Source of the DNA: Chelonoidis abingdonii | Taxonomy: Eukaryota; Chordata; Testudines; Testudinidae | Direction of reading: 5' to 3' | Assembly: GCF_003597395.2 (NCBI RefSeq) | Contig: NC_133770.1 | Location: 32,394,479-32,458,478, forward strand | Length of the DNA: 64,000 nucleotides | Position numbers and translations under genes: made by a program | Notes under the pieces: model-generated | What the model was told of the DNA's origin: nothing | The model's input: the letters and a program-made list of their open reading frames with translations, nothing else | The model's database searches: none | Shown here: positions 44,041-55,015 of the stretch, piece by piece | How positions within the stretch are numbered: position 1 is the first letter of the stretch | Layout of the letters: every line of letters begins with the position of its first letter

Positions 44041-44429
44041 ATTGGGAGGATGGAAATGGCATTTGAGACATTCCCAGGTCACTGCTATACATTGGTAGAA
44101 AACTGCCCTCCTCTTGTCATTTAGTTCTCCCAGAGGGGGTGAGATGAAGTACAGGGATGGTGTTTGCAGTAGAAGTTCCTAAGTGCTATTGCTGCTAATT
44201 ACCATTATGTCTAAGCAGCCACAGCACGCAGCATAGCTGACAACCAAGATGACTGGAGTGGCCACAAAACAAAAGCATTTCACAGACAAGCAGGAAAAGA
44301 AAGAGTCCAATTCTCCTTCAAAGGCCCCAGTACACCATTCCAGCAAGATCTGCACAAGTGTTTTGTTTGGAACCTGCGCAAGCAACTCTCCCAGCTTGAG
44401 ATGACACACTCTGGCTGGGGGCACTTTGT
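44041..44429. other. Single-copy sequence
   Basis: Minus-strand frames here (44179-44590) overlap the adjacent LTR and show duplicated peptides only because of the LTR's 57-bp tandem duplication. No gene recognised. Confidence 0.4.
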
Positions 44430-44433
44430 GCTA

Positions 44434-45101
44434 TGTGGCAAATTGCCGGTACTGTTCTCTGGGTCTCGCGCTTTCTCTTCTCTGGGGTAGTGTGGCAAAT
44501 TGCCGGTACTGTTCTCTGGGTCTCGCGCTTTCTCTTCTCTGGGGTAGGTTCAGGGCGATATTGCTTGCCTCTGAACCAGTTCTTAATCACTCCCCTAGTG
44601 TCCTTGGAGGAGGGGAGTGGAGAGGGAGGGACCTGGGCCCGCCCTCTACTCCAGGTCCCAACCCAGGGGCCCTGGGGTTGTGGTGAACCACTTGACTAGC
44701 GGTTTCTTCCCCTGGGTTACTTCCCTCTCATACCCGTCAGCTTGTGAAGGGCTTCTCGCCTCTCTTCTATACAAGCCTGGTGCCCCTTACCTAGGGTTTC
44801 TGTTGGGCTTCCCAATCCACCGCAGCACTCCTCCAAACCTTCTATTTCTCTCTGGACAAACTCTTCTCTTCTGCAATCTGCACTCTGCTCCAATCCAACC
44901 TTTCTCCTTCAACTACCACACCCTGTCTGACTGAAGCAGGGGTTTATATCCCATGACTGGAGTCAGGTGCTCTAAGTGAAGTCAGGTGCTCTAAGTGGCC
45001 ACAGCTGTTCTAGTTAATCTAAAGCAAACCTTCCTCCCTTGGCAGGGAATAAGGCCCCCTGCTAACACTCTTATGCTGCCCTCTGGCCCTGCTGTATCAC
45101 A
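44434..45101 (+). mobile_element. Solo LTR with GCTA duplication and internal tandem copy
   Basis: Begins TGTGGCAAATTGCCGG and ends GCTGTATCACA (TG...CA). GCTA flanks both sides (44430-44433, 45102-45105). The first 57 bp are duplicated in tandem (44434-44490 and 44491-44547), identical by eye. A second, 19-bp duplication (AGTCAGGTGCTCTAAGTG twice) lies at 44961-44998. A 4-bp duplication fits a Gypsy or retrovirus-like LTR; no internal genes remain. Confidence 0.7.
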
Positions 45102-45290
45102 GCTAGCAGCAATAATTGACAGCACTTTGAAATTGCGGCTTGGGCTGGAGCTTGGGCCCTGAAGCCTGGGGATTGGGGTGGGCTTCAGAGCCCCAGCCAC
45201 CACTTCAAAGTGCTGTCTGCACAGCTACTTTAGAGTTCTAGGGTGAGGTCTGCTAGCCCAAGTCTGTCCAACACAGCAGGGATGCTTCTC
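45102..45290. mobile_element. Fragment of a palindromic MITE
   Basis: GACAGCACTTTGAA (45118-45131) and TTCAAAGTGCTGTC (45204-45217) form a 14-bp stem; GGGCCCTGAAGCC and GGCTTCAGAGCCC mirror within it, and GCACAGCTACTTTAGAG follows. The LTR at 44434 is inserted at its left edge. Confidence 0.5.
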
Positions 45291-45699
45291 CTGTGAGCTC
45301 CAAAATACTGCACAGACGTACTCAAAGAGAGTGTAAATTATTTGAGAATCAGGCCTCAAAACCTTTAAATTTGATTGAGAGACAATTCCCTGCTTTTCCT
45401 GTTGTGCGGTCCAATGTAGAAATATGAAGTCAGCCCCAAGAAGAGAGATAGAATTCTTAGGATCAGAAACAATCCACTGCTTTTAGCAGTAGAAATAACT
45501 CCTCACAAAACTTCTAAGCAGAGTTTTCTGTCATTTCAGTATGTTGGGAGAACTCACTGTGTGCAGTCATCCCCACAGAATCGTGCACTGTCACAATTTG
45601 TACTTGAATCCATCTGTAACCCTTCTGTCAGGTGGAGACAGCAGAAACAAGGTTTCAATATCCGGGTTTCCTCTTAAAATATTAAAAAAAAAAACAGCT

Positions 45700-46770
45700 C
45701 AAGCCCCCACTCGCTAATCTAGGGAAACAACCACCATTCTAGGTCCCTCTAAGAGGCAATACTTCCCCACTCACAAGCACTGAGTCTATGTATAACAAAA
45801 GAAAACTTTATTAAAAGGGAGAGGGAATCCAACAATAACTTTTTTTGGGGGTGGGGAACACAACCACTGACTGAAAACACATAATGATAAGCAAACACCT
45901 GCTTCACGCTACAGTGGGCAGTGCCCTTTGCCTCCATTTCCCACCTTGCAGTGTGAAGTCCAACGAACAAATGTCCCTTTAATGTGGTAGTCCCCTTTTC
46001 CTCTACTGCACCCCACTCACAGTTGTTTGTCCTTAGTCAGTGAAGACACAGAGTTCAGTGGTACATTCACATAGGTCCACCTCCCATCCCTGAAAAGCAT
46101 GAGGGCATCATCAAGCAATGCCTCCACTGCATCACTGCTGCCATTATCTCTGGCGCTTACACAATGCCATGTTCTGAGGTTCCCCCATCTAACACAGCTC
46201 TTAATAATTTCACTAGGTGGCAGGAACCACTGTGCTACTGCCTCTGTTGTCTTTCACTGCAACACTATCCCCAAACCAGGTCTAAGACTTAGCCCCTTAA
46301 CCAGATCATCAGTAATTTTAGCACTAACAACCACTGAACAGAAATAAAGACCCTTAATAGAGTCCAATCACCTGCATTCTTTATCACCAGAGAGAGAAGG
46401 GTCAAATGGTGTTTCGGACTCTTTAAGCAGAGTCCACACCCCCTTCTCACTATCAGTTGGATTTGGCATTCTTACCCCTGATTAGCAAATGAGGCACAGT
46501 TTAGGGTGACCCCCTCAGTCAGGGCATGCTACGTAACAGATCTGCTGCCCTTTACTCACATAGGATGGATAACCTTTCATTATCCCTGTATTCAATACCA
46601 AAGTGAATTCTAACCTTACACCAGCCAAAGTTGATTGCTTTGGCAAAGCGGACCTGTCTGCTGAACACCTAGACATAGTAGGTGTGTCTATGTAAATACG
46701 GTCTGCTCCTGAAGTCTTTTCCCCCGGCGCATCAGTAGATGTCAGAGAACAGCTCATTCAGACTCTGTTT
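45700..46770 (-). repeat. Probable antisense LTR-like dispersed repeat
   Basis: A long non-coding block with AAACTTTATTAAAAGGG (reverse-complement polyadenylation-like TTTAATAAAGTTT) near 45803 and repeat-like text (CTTTAAGCAGAGTCCACACCCCC, CCTTTACTCACATAGG, GGCAAAGCGGACCTGTCTGCTGAAC). I associate it with a reptile repeat from memory; ends and duplications were not located. Confidence 0.3.
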
Positions 46771-47794
46771 ACACATCTTTAATAAAACCATATAGGACTG
46801 CTTGTCCTGAGGTCTTTAAAAGGTCTTTATATTGTCTGTGCATCTTTATTTATCCAGATGTCTCTGTGACTGGCTACATATTTAGCATATTTTAAAGAGA
46901 GTGTAACAGGTTTTAAGCAGCACTTAGAAATCAGATAAAACTTTGGAGGAAGAGTTGCAAAAGCCACATAGACAGCAGGCCAGCTCTGAAGCTGGGAACT
47001 TTCCAACTGCTAACAAATGCACTGTCAAAACAAGCTACAGGTAAACAGCACATAAAGCAGGTGAAAAATGTGATTGCAAGGGGTGTGATGACAGTTCTGT
47101 TTCCATAATACATTAATCTGAAGGTACTTGAGCATCTGTTATATATTTAGTATTTTCCTGCTATTTTAAAGACAATAAAGCAGGTGAGCATCACTTACAC
47201 CCAATAGACCATATGTTAAAAAAGTGCTGGGAAGTGCAGCCAGCATGAAAGAAAGTGCTGTGGCTTCTGAGAGACACAGTATGTTAGAAATGAATTGATA
47301 ATTCGGCTGGGACTCCTGTTGAGAGTGAACTGAATTCCTTATTTTACATGACTAAACACTAAAACACTGTTTAGAATCCTATATCATTAGCATGGGTAAT
47401 CTGAAATCACACATCCATGGTACACCAAAACACAGCCTCTGGAATAGACTCTCCTTTCAGGGCACAATCTTGCTCCCATTGAATTGAATGAAACTCGAAC
47501 CCCTGACTTTCTTGGGAACAGGATCAAGTCAGGGGTTCGAGTGTTTCTCCTTCAACAACTAGTGGCCTCATTGCTCTCTTGCAGTACTAAGACTATAACT
47601 CCCTGCCATTGATGTAGGATGCCAAGCACCGGTCTCAGTAGATTAAAGAGCCTTTCAGTTTCCATCTACAATGGGGAGATAGCATGATATAGCATGGAGG
47701 AGTCTAACTGCTCCAGCCCAAGAGCCAAGTACATTATTTCTAACTGTCAAGGGACCTCAGCCTAGAGGAGAGGGGCTGGTTAAAGCTGCCCTTC
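46771..47794. other. Single-copy sequence with a perfect hairpin
   Basis: No gene. ACTCGAACCCCTGACTT (47493-47509) and AAGTCAGGGGTTCGAGT (47526-47542) form a perfect 17-bp stem with a 16-base loop. Preceding CTCCCATTGAATTGAATG resembles the core of the window's ancient palindromic repeats. Confidence 0.5.
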
Positions 47795-47866
47795 CAGTCT
47801 CCTGTGTCACAGAGTCCTTGTAACCCCAACAAGGCTGGGTCCATCACAACCAGCGTCTCTGGACTG

Positions 47867-47989
47867 TAGGGTGACCAGATGTCCCGATTTTATAGGGGAA
47901 GTCCCGATATTCAGGGCTTTATCTTATATAGATACCTATTACCCCCCACACCTGTCTCAATTTTTCACATTTGCTGTCTGGTTACCCTA
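47867..47989. mobile_element. 123-bp hAT MITE, second copy
   Basis: TAGGGTGACCAGATGTCC…CTGTCTGGTTACCCTA, same length and near-identical text to 30572-30694. Flanks CTGGACTG (47859-47866) and CCGGAATG (47990-47997) match at 6 of 8. Confidence 0.8.
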
Positions 47990-47995
47990 CCGGAA

Positions 47996-48714
47996 TGTAA
48001 GGGAGGTTCAGTCTGTTCCTCACACGTCCCAGGCCTCCTTCCCAGACCCTGGCTGTGCTGCAGGGATGTAGCGGGTCAGACACTTGCTCTGGCAGTGGCC
48101 ACACGCCCTCAGGCTCTAGGTGGCAGGACCCTTCTCCCCAGCACTGCCCCCACCCTGTCAGGGTTACGATCCCTCTTCAAGTCTGGCCTATCAGACCCCT
48201 TGGCTGATGGCCTCTCCCTGCACTGGGCCCACTGCCCAGGGCCCCCCCTCGCACTTCCCAGCTGCTCACCACACGTGGCTCCAGCTCCACTCTGCCTCAG
48301 CACTGCTGCTGCTGTTCTCCCTCCAGCACAGCTCCCTGGGCTGCGCCTCTGGTTCTGGCTGCTGCAACTCTCCTCAGCTCAGGCGCCTTCCCCCGACTTG
48401 CTCTGGCTCTTGCTGCTGCTCTCTCCTTAACTCAGCCCCACTCTGGCCCAGGCAGCTCCAGCTCACATGGAGGATGGGCCCATGGCCTCCCGACTCCCTC
48501 ATTGGCCTGCCTGCCTGTCAATCAGCCACAAAGCCCTCTGTAGTTTTACAGGCATGCAATCATTGCAAGACCCTATCTACTTTTCCCATTGGCCCTGGGG
48601 ACTGCCAGTCCCAGGGTCCTGATTGCTCATTGGCCTTTCTGCCTTCTTTTGGTAATGGGAGAGGGCCAACTGAAAAAACCCACTAAGCAAGAAGGGGCCA
48701 ACAGTCTCCTTACA
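47996..48714 (+). mobile_element. Probable solo LTR (TGTAAGG…CCTTACA)
   Basis: The segment starts TGTAAGGGAG and ends CTCCTTACA, giving 7-bp inverted termini as LTRs have. The interior is C-rich with CCTCATTGGCCTGCC and CAGGGTCCTGATTG blocks and no coding signal; the 183- and 188-codon frames inside are compositional. The duplication is not clear; a 9-bp CAGTCTCCT direct repeat at 47795-47803 and 48702-48710 may instead mark an older, larger insertion. Confidence 0.5.
48539..48585 (+). repeat. 47-bp dispersed duplication, copy 1
   Basis: TGTAGTTTTACAGGCATGCA then ATCATTGCAAGACCC through CTACTTTTC. The same 47 bp occurs at 50197-50243 with a single difference. Confidence 0.8.
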
Positions 48715-50922
48715 GTTGGGTTCAAAGATGCTGAGCTGCATTTTTAGAGCAGCAGCTAGGCTTGGAAAGGGAAAAAGTGGCCTCCTTTTAAATATTGCTT
48801 TAACTCCCCCACATCCCTCAGAAACACACTCATCTCAGTCCTCTTCCCCAACCTATCTGCTGGGAAACCCTCCTCCTCAACTGTGAGTGAAACAACTGCT
48901 TCCCTTACAAGCAATCCCAGCCTTGCCACCTCTCCTATTGCCACCCCCATTCCCAGGGACAGAACCTAACCCTCAAATCTCTTCCTCCTCCACTCTGTGC
49001 TCCTCAGGTACCCCTCACCCCCCCCAAAAAACCCTTCTGCATCCATTCCCCCTACACTGCCCCATCCCAAAAGCAATTCTTCTTTTCTTAAATTAGTTCA
49101 CATTACTGAAGCCCCACAACCTCCCAAAATCAATTGCTGCTGCTCCCTATCTGTTTTTGTGGAACCTCTGTTGCTGCTACTCCTCTTCCCAGTGCTCTGT
49201 TGTGGGAGCCCCAGTTCCTCCTACACCAGTTGCTTGATAGCTTGCTCCCTCCTCTAGGGAAGGAAGAGTACATGGCTCCAGACCTTTATTGTCTCACTGC
49301 TCTCTCCCCTCTTCTTAAAGGAGCAGCAGGCAGCTCAGAGATGCCTTTACTCTTTACCACCCACTCCCTTCCCCTGCTGAAAAAAATGCTACTGGGGTGC
49401 ACACTCGCAATTCATAATCTGTTACAAATACAATTTTTTTTCTTATAATGCAACCTTTCTTGAGGGACACACCCAAGACCCTAAAATACACCAGGGCCCT
49501 GGCCCACCAGGTTGGGCACCTCAGAGTAAAGAGCAGAACAAAAAACTGGGACTGAGGAAGCTGACTCTGTGGAGGGAATCTTGGCATGTAAGTCTCTTAA
49601 TAATTTTTAAAATAATGTAATTTTTAAGTTTTAATGTGTTGTTATGCTATACTGCCATGCTAGCTTCTGTTCCAGGTACTCCATGGCCACAGCCATTGTA
49701 GGCGGATGACAGGTAGAAGCTTAGCTACCCACTTCTCTCCCTCCCCATCTGTTTTCCCGCCCTGTACACCTTTCCAAAATGACATCTATTTCAGCAGGGC
49801 AAACAACCTCCATCTCAGACTAAGCCCCAACTACCATTCATCTTCAGGGCCACGCTGCGGAAGACACACGCCACTATATCTGGTTTGTTTTTTTTTAAAC
49901 TCTTGCCTCAGCTGTCGTGTCTGTGAATGGCACCCCCTCTCCACCTCCATTTGCTAACTCAAAATGGCAGCCAGCAGCCTCTATTCCACCTTCTCCTGTA
50001 GCAGATCCATATAAGGAAACATTCTTTTGTGCAAATGCAAAATAGTTTATGGAGACTATGATAACAGGAAAAAAAGTCTGGTTGGTGTTCTGAGTGTACA
50101 TGGGGTAGACATGGACTTTGCCTGAGGCATTCACTCTTCCAGTCTGCAAGAATGTGTGTTACAGGACATTTATACATACAGGGGATCTGTACCCTTTGTA
50201 GCTTTACAGGCATGCAATCATTGCAAGACCCTATCTACTTTTCTCTGAGCTTTCAACATATCTGTAGGAGAGATAAAATAAAATCAAAGACTGCCAAATT
50301 GCTCACTTTTTATGCTCAGAGATTATGAGAAACAGCAGCACAGCTAGCAACTTCCTTCCACTTCTGCAGCCCTTATGAGGGGACCAGCTTGGTGAATAAC
50401 TTCCCAGTGTATGTCATTGGTCTGCCCTTTGCCTTTTTAAATAAGGCCATTTTCTGCCTCCTAGTCACCTGCCTCAGTGTATCATCATCCAGAGTCAGGA
50501 CAGCCTAATGGCAACGTGGAGGGGATTCCTGTACAGCTCACTCCAATATTCACTCCGCTAATCCAACTGACACCATACAAACATCTTCAAGGCACAGCAA
50601 AAGAGCAAAAACAGACCAGGAATCTATTTCCCAAGTCCATCTCCCACCTCCAATGCACAAGTGCAAAACCAAACAGCATATACTGCACCAACAAAAATTT
50701 CCATGCACACATCACTGGCCATCTCGGAGGTTCCCCCCCAAACTGGTAAGAATCACAGGGAGGTACAGCCAGAAATGTACATAAAAAAAAAACCCTGCTA
50801 TCAAAGCCTTCCTAAAATATGAACTATAACAATTAAAAAAAAATATCCCCACAGCCATGGCACCTGCACTAGCTGGACCCTCAAGGACATGGCCCTTACC
50901 AATGGCCAAGCAGCAGGCTCAC
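48715..50922. other. C/T-rich to AT-rich sequence, no gene recognised
   Basis: Open frames at 48887-49448 follow CCTCC/CTCC-rich composition. 50197-50243 is the second copy of the 47-bp duplication. Nothing else recognisable. Confidence 0.4.
50197..50243 (+). repeat. 47-bp dispersed duplication, copy 2
   Basis: Differs from 48539-48585 by one base (C instead of T at the eighth-to-ninth position after TGTAG). Flanks of the two copies are unrelated. Confidence 0.8.
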
Positions 50923-51245
50923 CTGACGGGGAGAAAACAGAAAACTCATGATGAAATGTTTGCAGATCGTATTACAGAGCACCCCCCCCCACCCCCGCAA
51001 AAAAGACCAATGCAGAGAGGTGGAGGCAATATCTGAGGATGGAGAGGGAGTCTGACAATGACCTTTCCATGGAGATCGCTGCAGTGGCAAAGGACACTGT
51101 GACAGCTGCCAGGAAAAAGACAGGGAGATGCAGAGGCAACTCCTGGAGGCAAAACAAAGCCCAAATGCCCAATTGCAGTGCACGTTACTATAGGGCAGCA
51201 GGTAGTGCAGTACTGTAAACCAACACCCAGACATATTATGCAACC
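50923..51245 (+). pseudogene. Harbinger accessory (Myb-like) protein remnant
   Basis: One frame reads HLTGRKQKTHDEMFADRITE, resembling the region after the Myb/SANT domain of the DNA-binding partner encoded by vertebrate Harbinger elements. After a C-run and A-run a second frame reads AERWRQYLRMERESDNDLSM, the type of charged helix that follows. The DNA-binding domain itself is not recognised. Its position beside a Harbinger transposase fragment (51776-52084, opposite strand) supports the call. Confidence 0.4.
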
Positions 51246-51252
51246 CCTAGGC

Positions 51253-51749
51253 CAGTGGTTCTCAAACTTATTTGATTGTACCCCCCTTCTTTGTGTCTGT
51301 AGTAGTGTACGCCCCCCAGCCACACAAGTACATATACCAATACATGCAGTGGTGCCTCACTTGAATCAATTTTGGCTTCTTTGTTTTTTAACTTGAGTTA
51401 GGTTTTTTTTTATGTTGCACAAAGGAGCGAACAATCCATTGTAATAAGAGCAAAAGTAAAAATGCAATTGCGGTCCATGCTTACCATTAAATGTGCACAT
51501 CGTGTCGTAGCAAACGGATAACGTACAACTGGCAACATCTTTGTATAATACTATACAAGCTTAACAGAAATCCCTCAAAATGCACAGCGCCATCTGAGGA
51601 CTAGCTATGTCTGGGGGAATCAGCTTTGCTAGTTATTCATTGCTGTGGGTAAAATGTGCACAGTAAGTACTTTTCCTAAAGCTTCTCAGACCCCCTAGAA
51701 TACAATCCACATCCCCAGGGGTGCCCACCCCCCACTTTGAGAACCTCTT
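51253..51749. mobile_element. hAT-like element splitting the Harbinger copy, 7/8 TSD
   Basis: Left end CAGTGGTTCTCAAACTT, right end ACTTTGAGAACCTCTT; flanks CCCTAGGC (51245-51252) and CCCTAGAC (51750-51757) match at 7 of 8. 497 bp, no transposase. The left terminus resembles that of 43238-43603. Confidence 0.75.
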
Positions 51750-51775
51750 CCCTAGACAATACAGGCTACTGGGAA

Positions 51776-52084
51776 CTACAGCAACTCCTCCCTGTTGTAT
51801 CCCTGCGGACGCTCCCAGAGGCCATACCCCTCACTCTCACAAATGTAGTTCAAAATACAATATACAGCTATGATCTTCAGGAATTTTTTTCCTGCTGCTT
51901 CCAATCTATTCCACAAGTAGCAAAATCTGCCTTTCAAATGGCCAAATGCACACTCCACTGTCATTCTACAACTTCCGAGGCAGTATTTAAATAGTTCTTG
52001 TCCAAGTGGCCTGTGAATGGCTTCATTAACCAGGGAGCAGAGGATAAGCCAGTTATCCCAGGATAGCTGGAGCAACATCCACAT
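51776..52084 (-). pseudogene. PIF/Harbinger transposase C-terminal fragment
   Basis: A 102-codon minus-strand frame with the end of a Harbinger DDE transposase (HARBI1-like): LVNEAIHRPLGQELFKYCL, then SCRMTVECAFGHLKGRF, where the glutamate in VECAFG is the third catalytic acid of the family, then IIAVYCILNYICES where the family has CCVLHNIC. The first two acidic residues and N-terminus are missing (52085 onward has stops). The family's usual length is about 350-400 residues, so roughly the last quarter is kept. Confidence 0.75.
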
Positions 52085-52138
52085 GATTAGTGTCCATAGT
52101 GTGCTCAGGGCAAATAGTCAGGAAAAGTTAGAAGCTCA

Positions 52139-52141
<3 letters not shown>

Positions 52142-52182
<41 letters not shown>
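52142..52182 (+). repeat. 41-base poly-A tract
   Basis: An uninterrupted run of A preceded by AGCTCACTT and followed by GGACAGC. No LINE or SINE body is recognisable immediately upstream, so its origin (retroposed tail or expanded simple repeat) is open. Confidence 0.85.
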
Positions 52183-52184
<2 letters not shown>

Positions 52185-52224
52185 ACAGCTGAAACTCTGG
52201 AGCACAACTGACAAGCCTGTCTGT

Positions 52225-52375
52225 GCAAAATTTTCAAAGGTATCCACTAATTTGTGTGCCTAAATTGAGACACCTCTGGTCTAATTTTCAGAGGTGCTGG
52301 GCATCTGCAGCTCCTCTGGAGCCCATTTGGATTTGTAGGCTGAAAATCAATCTGTCAGTGTCTGAAATTGGGCAC
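52225..52375. repeat. Ancient dispersed repeat (family A)
   Basis: CAAAATTTTCAAAGGTATCC, ATTGAGACACCTCTGGTC, TTTTCAGAGGTGCTGGGCATC and CTGAAATTGGGCACC. Related copies lie at 54880-55015 and 62345-62465, identified by shared GAGACACC, TTTTCAGAGGTG and GGGCA words. Class unknown. Confidence 0.5.
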
Positions 52376-53235
52376 CCCACAAGGAGGTGTAACCCACATG
52401 CTTTATACTGCAGCATTTGATCAATTGCGCCCTCCCCAAAGAAAGGGGGAGAAACAATGAGAGGAAACATGGATTTTTGTTTGAAAATTCTGTCTCTCTG
52501 CACACGTCCAGGGCAAGGTGACTCAACAAGAAAGGCCCAGAAACATCCAAAGTGAAGCGTGGTAGTTACTAGATATGCTCCGTAGCTGTTCTTAATCTGT
52601 GTAGGAAGGTTTCAATGTAGACAAGGAATCTCGCAGGTCCTGGACATATTCACCATTTGAGATATGAACTAACCAGAGCTATGGGTTGGGAGGAAGAAGG
52701 TTATAAACACAGGATTTAAAGACAGCCCTGTGGATGTAGTGTCTGACTGATGCAGGTCCAAGAGATGTGTCTGCTTTGAGGGCTGGGTCCCAATCTCTGT
52801 ACCACTTTGGATGCAGGCTGCAGATGTATGTTTTACCAGCAATGGAGGAGATCTGTCAGCTGGAGTAAGGTTAGCTGTAGAGATCCCCAGATTCTTTGTT
52901 TGTTGAGAGGGTTCTGAAGTGTTTGGAGAAGAACTGAGATGGGGCCATTCTTCTCAAGAGTCTGGATGGCAGACTACATACTATGGTCACACTATGAAGA
53001 CTGAGAAATAATGTCTGAAAGAAGATGAGAGAGGAATGTGTTTGTGCTGAAGTACAGAAATGTAAATATTATGTTGAAACCTTGGATTTAAATATATATA
53101 ACAGCAGCAAAGGGGGAACCCTGTATAACAAACACCAGTAGATTTACTGCCTAATAGCTTTTGTTTAAAAAAATAAGCGTAAGTAATCCAAATACTATTT
53201 ACCATGCTTTTGGTGTGCATTAAATGTTCATGTAC
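52376..53235. other. Single-copy sequence, no gene recognised
   Basis: Purine-rich on the plus strand (GGAGGAAGAAGG, GAGAGGAATGTG). No frame with a domain and no bounded element. Confidence 0.4.
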
Positions 53236-53238
53236 TAA

Positions 53239-53461
53239 GGCCTGGTCTACACCTAAAACTTAGTGCCACATAGCTACATTGCTCAGGGCTGTGAAAAATT
53301 TTATGCCCTTTCTGACGTGGTTAGGTCAACCTAACCATCACCATCGATGCAGCCAGGCTGATAGAAGAATTCTTCCATTGACCTTGCTACCGCCTCTCAA
53401 AGGGGGTGGATTTACTATAGCAGTAGATAGTGGCATAGCTGCTTGTACTGTAGATATGCAA
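53239..53461. mobile_element. Harbinger-like MITE GGCCTGGTCTACACC
   Basis: Left end GGCCTGGTCTACACC preceded by TAA (53236-53238), right end GTAGATATGCAA followed by TAA (53462-53464). Interior has ACATAGCTACATTGCTCAGGG, GTTAGGTCAACCTAACC and GACCTTGCTACCGCCTCTC. The right terminus is diverged. TAA/TTA duplication fits PIF/Harbinger. Confidence 0.6.
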
Positions 53462-53464
53462 TAA

Positions 53465-54879
53465 GAAACTGTACAGTACTCTTTTTGTAGCTGCCCGGGA
53501 GCTATTAAACCTACCTGTCAGGGTTTTATATGCAGTAGTGCTGAGATTTGAACTCTGTACAAGACTGATTTTAACTCTGAAAAGACAGAACTCCGGCTTG
53601 CACTTCAGCAAAGGGATAAACAGGAAGAGGCAAGGGGAGTGTAATGGAGTTACACGCAAAATTGCTTCTGCCTTCCCTGTCCCATTACAAAGGCATTCAA
53701 AATTAGATGGCACTTGTATAAGTGAGTCTCTTCCTTGGTATCCCTATCTGTAAATGCGGATAATAATGTTCAGATTACATGACTATTTTGTCGTTCAGAA
53801 GTTGGATGATGGGTTGCTCCAGTGTTCAGTGGAGCAAAATGCCACAGGTACAATTCTGATGTGTTACTGGAGAAAGCTCAATTCATTCCTGCAAACAAGT
53901 CAACTGATCACGTAGGGACCCCTTTCTGTGGTGAAGGGGAAAACACAATGTTGTACTAGTGAAAGGTGTCACGCTGAAGCAGACCTTGACACTGAAGCCT
54001 ACACAAGATACAGCAGGGGCAGTAACAGTTCAAGCTCCTCCATACCCTCCCCACCTGCATCTCTCAACCCTGATTTAGAGGGACTGCTACTTGGGGAGAG
54101 ACGGTAGATAAAACAATGTCTCTGGACCATTTAATCCAACAGTGGCCTGGTGTGGCTGCCAACAAAGGTGCCAGTTAGTGCCGATTGTAATGGTGGTTAA
54201 TGAAGTAGGACTGTTCCTGTCAGAGCACAAGCACATATTTGCCCCTACCTCTTTCAGCTGCCTCCCAGACAAACGGTTTACAACCCCTCAGGCCCATGGG
54301 CCACATCCCTCATCCTTGTAGCTGTGGAAAACTAAATGAGAACATTCTTTGGAGCCATTTCTGAGTCAACCACAGGGGGTAGGCTGATTGCCTGATGTAT
54401 CCAGTGTCAAAGGCAGTGAACAGGTCCCCATTATGCCTGGGGAGTTATTCACTCTGGCAATTTTTCAAGAAAGGCAGATCTTGAGACCAGAGGCATTTCT
54501 TGCTTCTGGCAGTCCCAGGCATGCACATAAGGCATGCTGGCAAAACTTGCTCCCTGCTTTCTTGAGCTATGCTGGAAACACAGGCCTTTTCTGGGGCTAA
54601 CTGAAAGGCAACAGCAGCTGGAATATCATGTTTCTTCAGCATCAAATATTTGGCAGAGGAGGAATAAAACAGTAAAAATCCCCAACAGAAAGGAAAGGCA
54701 GGCTTCCAAAGTACTGTTTGCTTTTATGCTGCCTTGTCTCTAGGAAATTCCAGAACTCACAGTCCTATCCGTCAGAGTCCCTCACCTTGACCTGGCCAGA
54801 CAGGATTAGAATTCATACTATATAGTTGGATTTATTCCTACACATAAACCACATATTTTAATGGTCCCCTTCTGTGGGT
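53465..54879. other. Single-copy sequence, no gene recognised
   Basis: Short frames at 53387-53753 overlap on both strands. No repeat structure recognised. Confidence 0.4.
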
Positions 54880-55015
54880 GCCCAGCTTGAGACACCACAG
54901 GCCTGCTTTTCAGAGGTGTTGAACACTCACAGCTCCAGCTGAAGTCACATGCCTTTGCTTCTAGTTGGGCATCCAAAATGAGTGGGCACTTTGGATAATT
55001 TGGGTTCACCTGTTT
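54880..55015. repeat. Ancient dispersed repeat (family A)
   Basis: GCCCAGCTTGAGACACCACAGGCCTGCTTTTCAGAGGTGTTGAACACTCACAGCTCC matches the order of words in 52225-52375 with strong divergence. Confidence 0.45.

Noticed and set aside
45076..45090. TGCTGCCCTCTGGCCC as a reverse CTCF site
   Set aside because: Lacks the matching last positions of the core and lies inside an LTR.
47526..47542. GGGGTTCGAGT as a tRNA T-arm or pol III B box
   Set aside because: No acceptor, D or anticodon arms around it; it is half of a perfect hairpin.
47879..48686. Overlapping 183- and 188-codon frames
   Set aside because: They start inside a MITE and run through an LTR-like C-rich block; low complexity and no domain.
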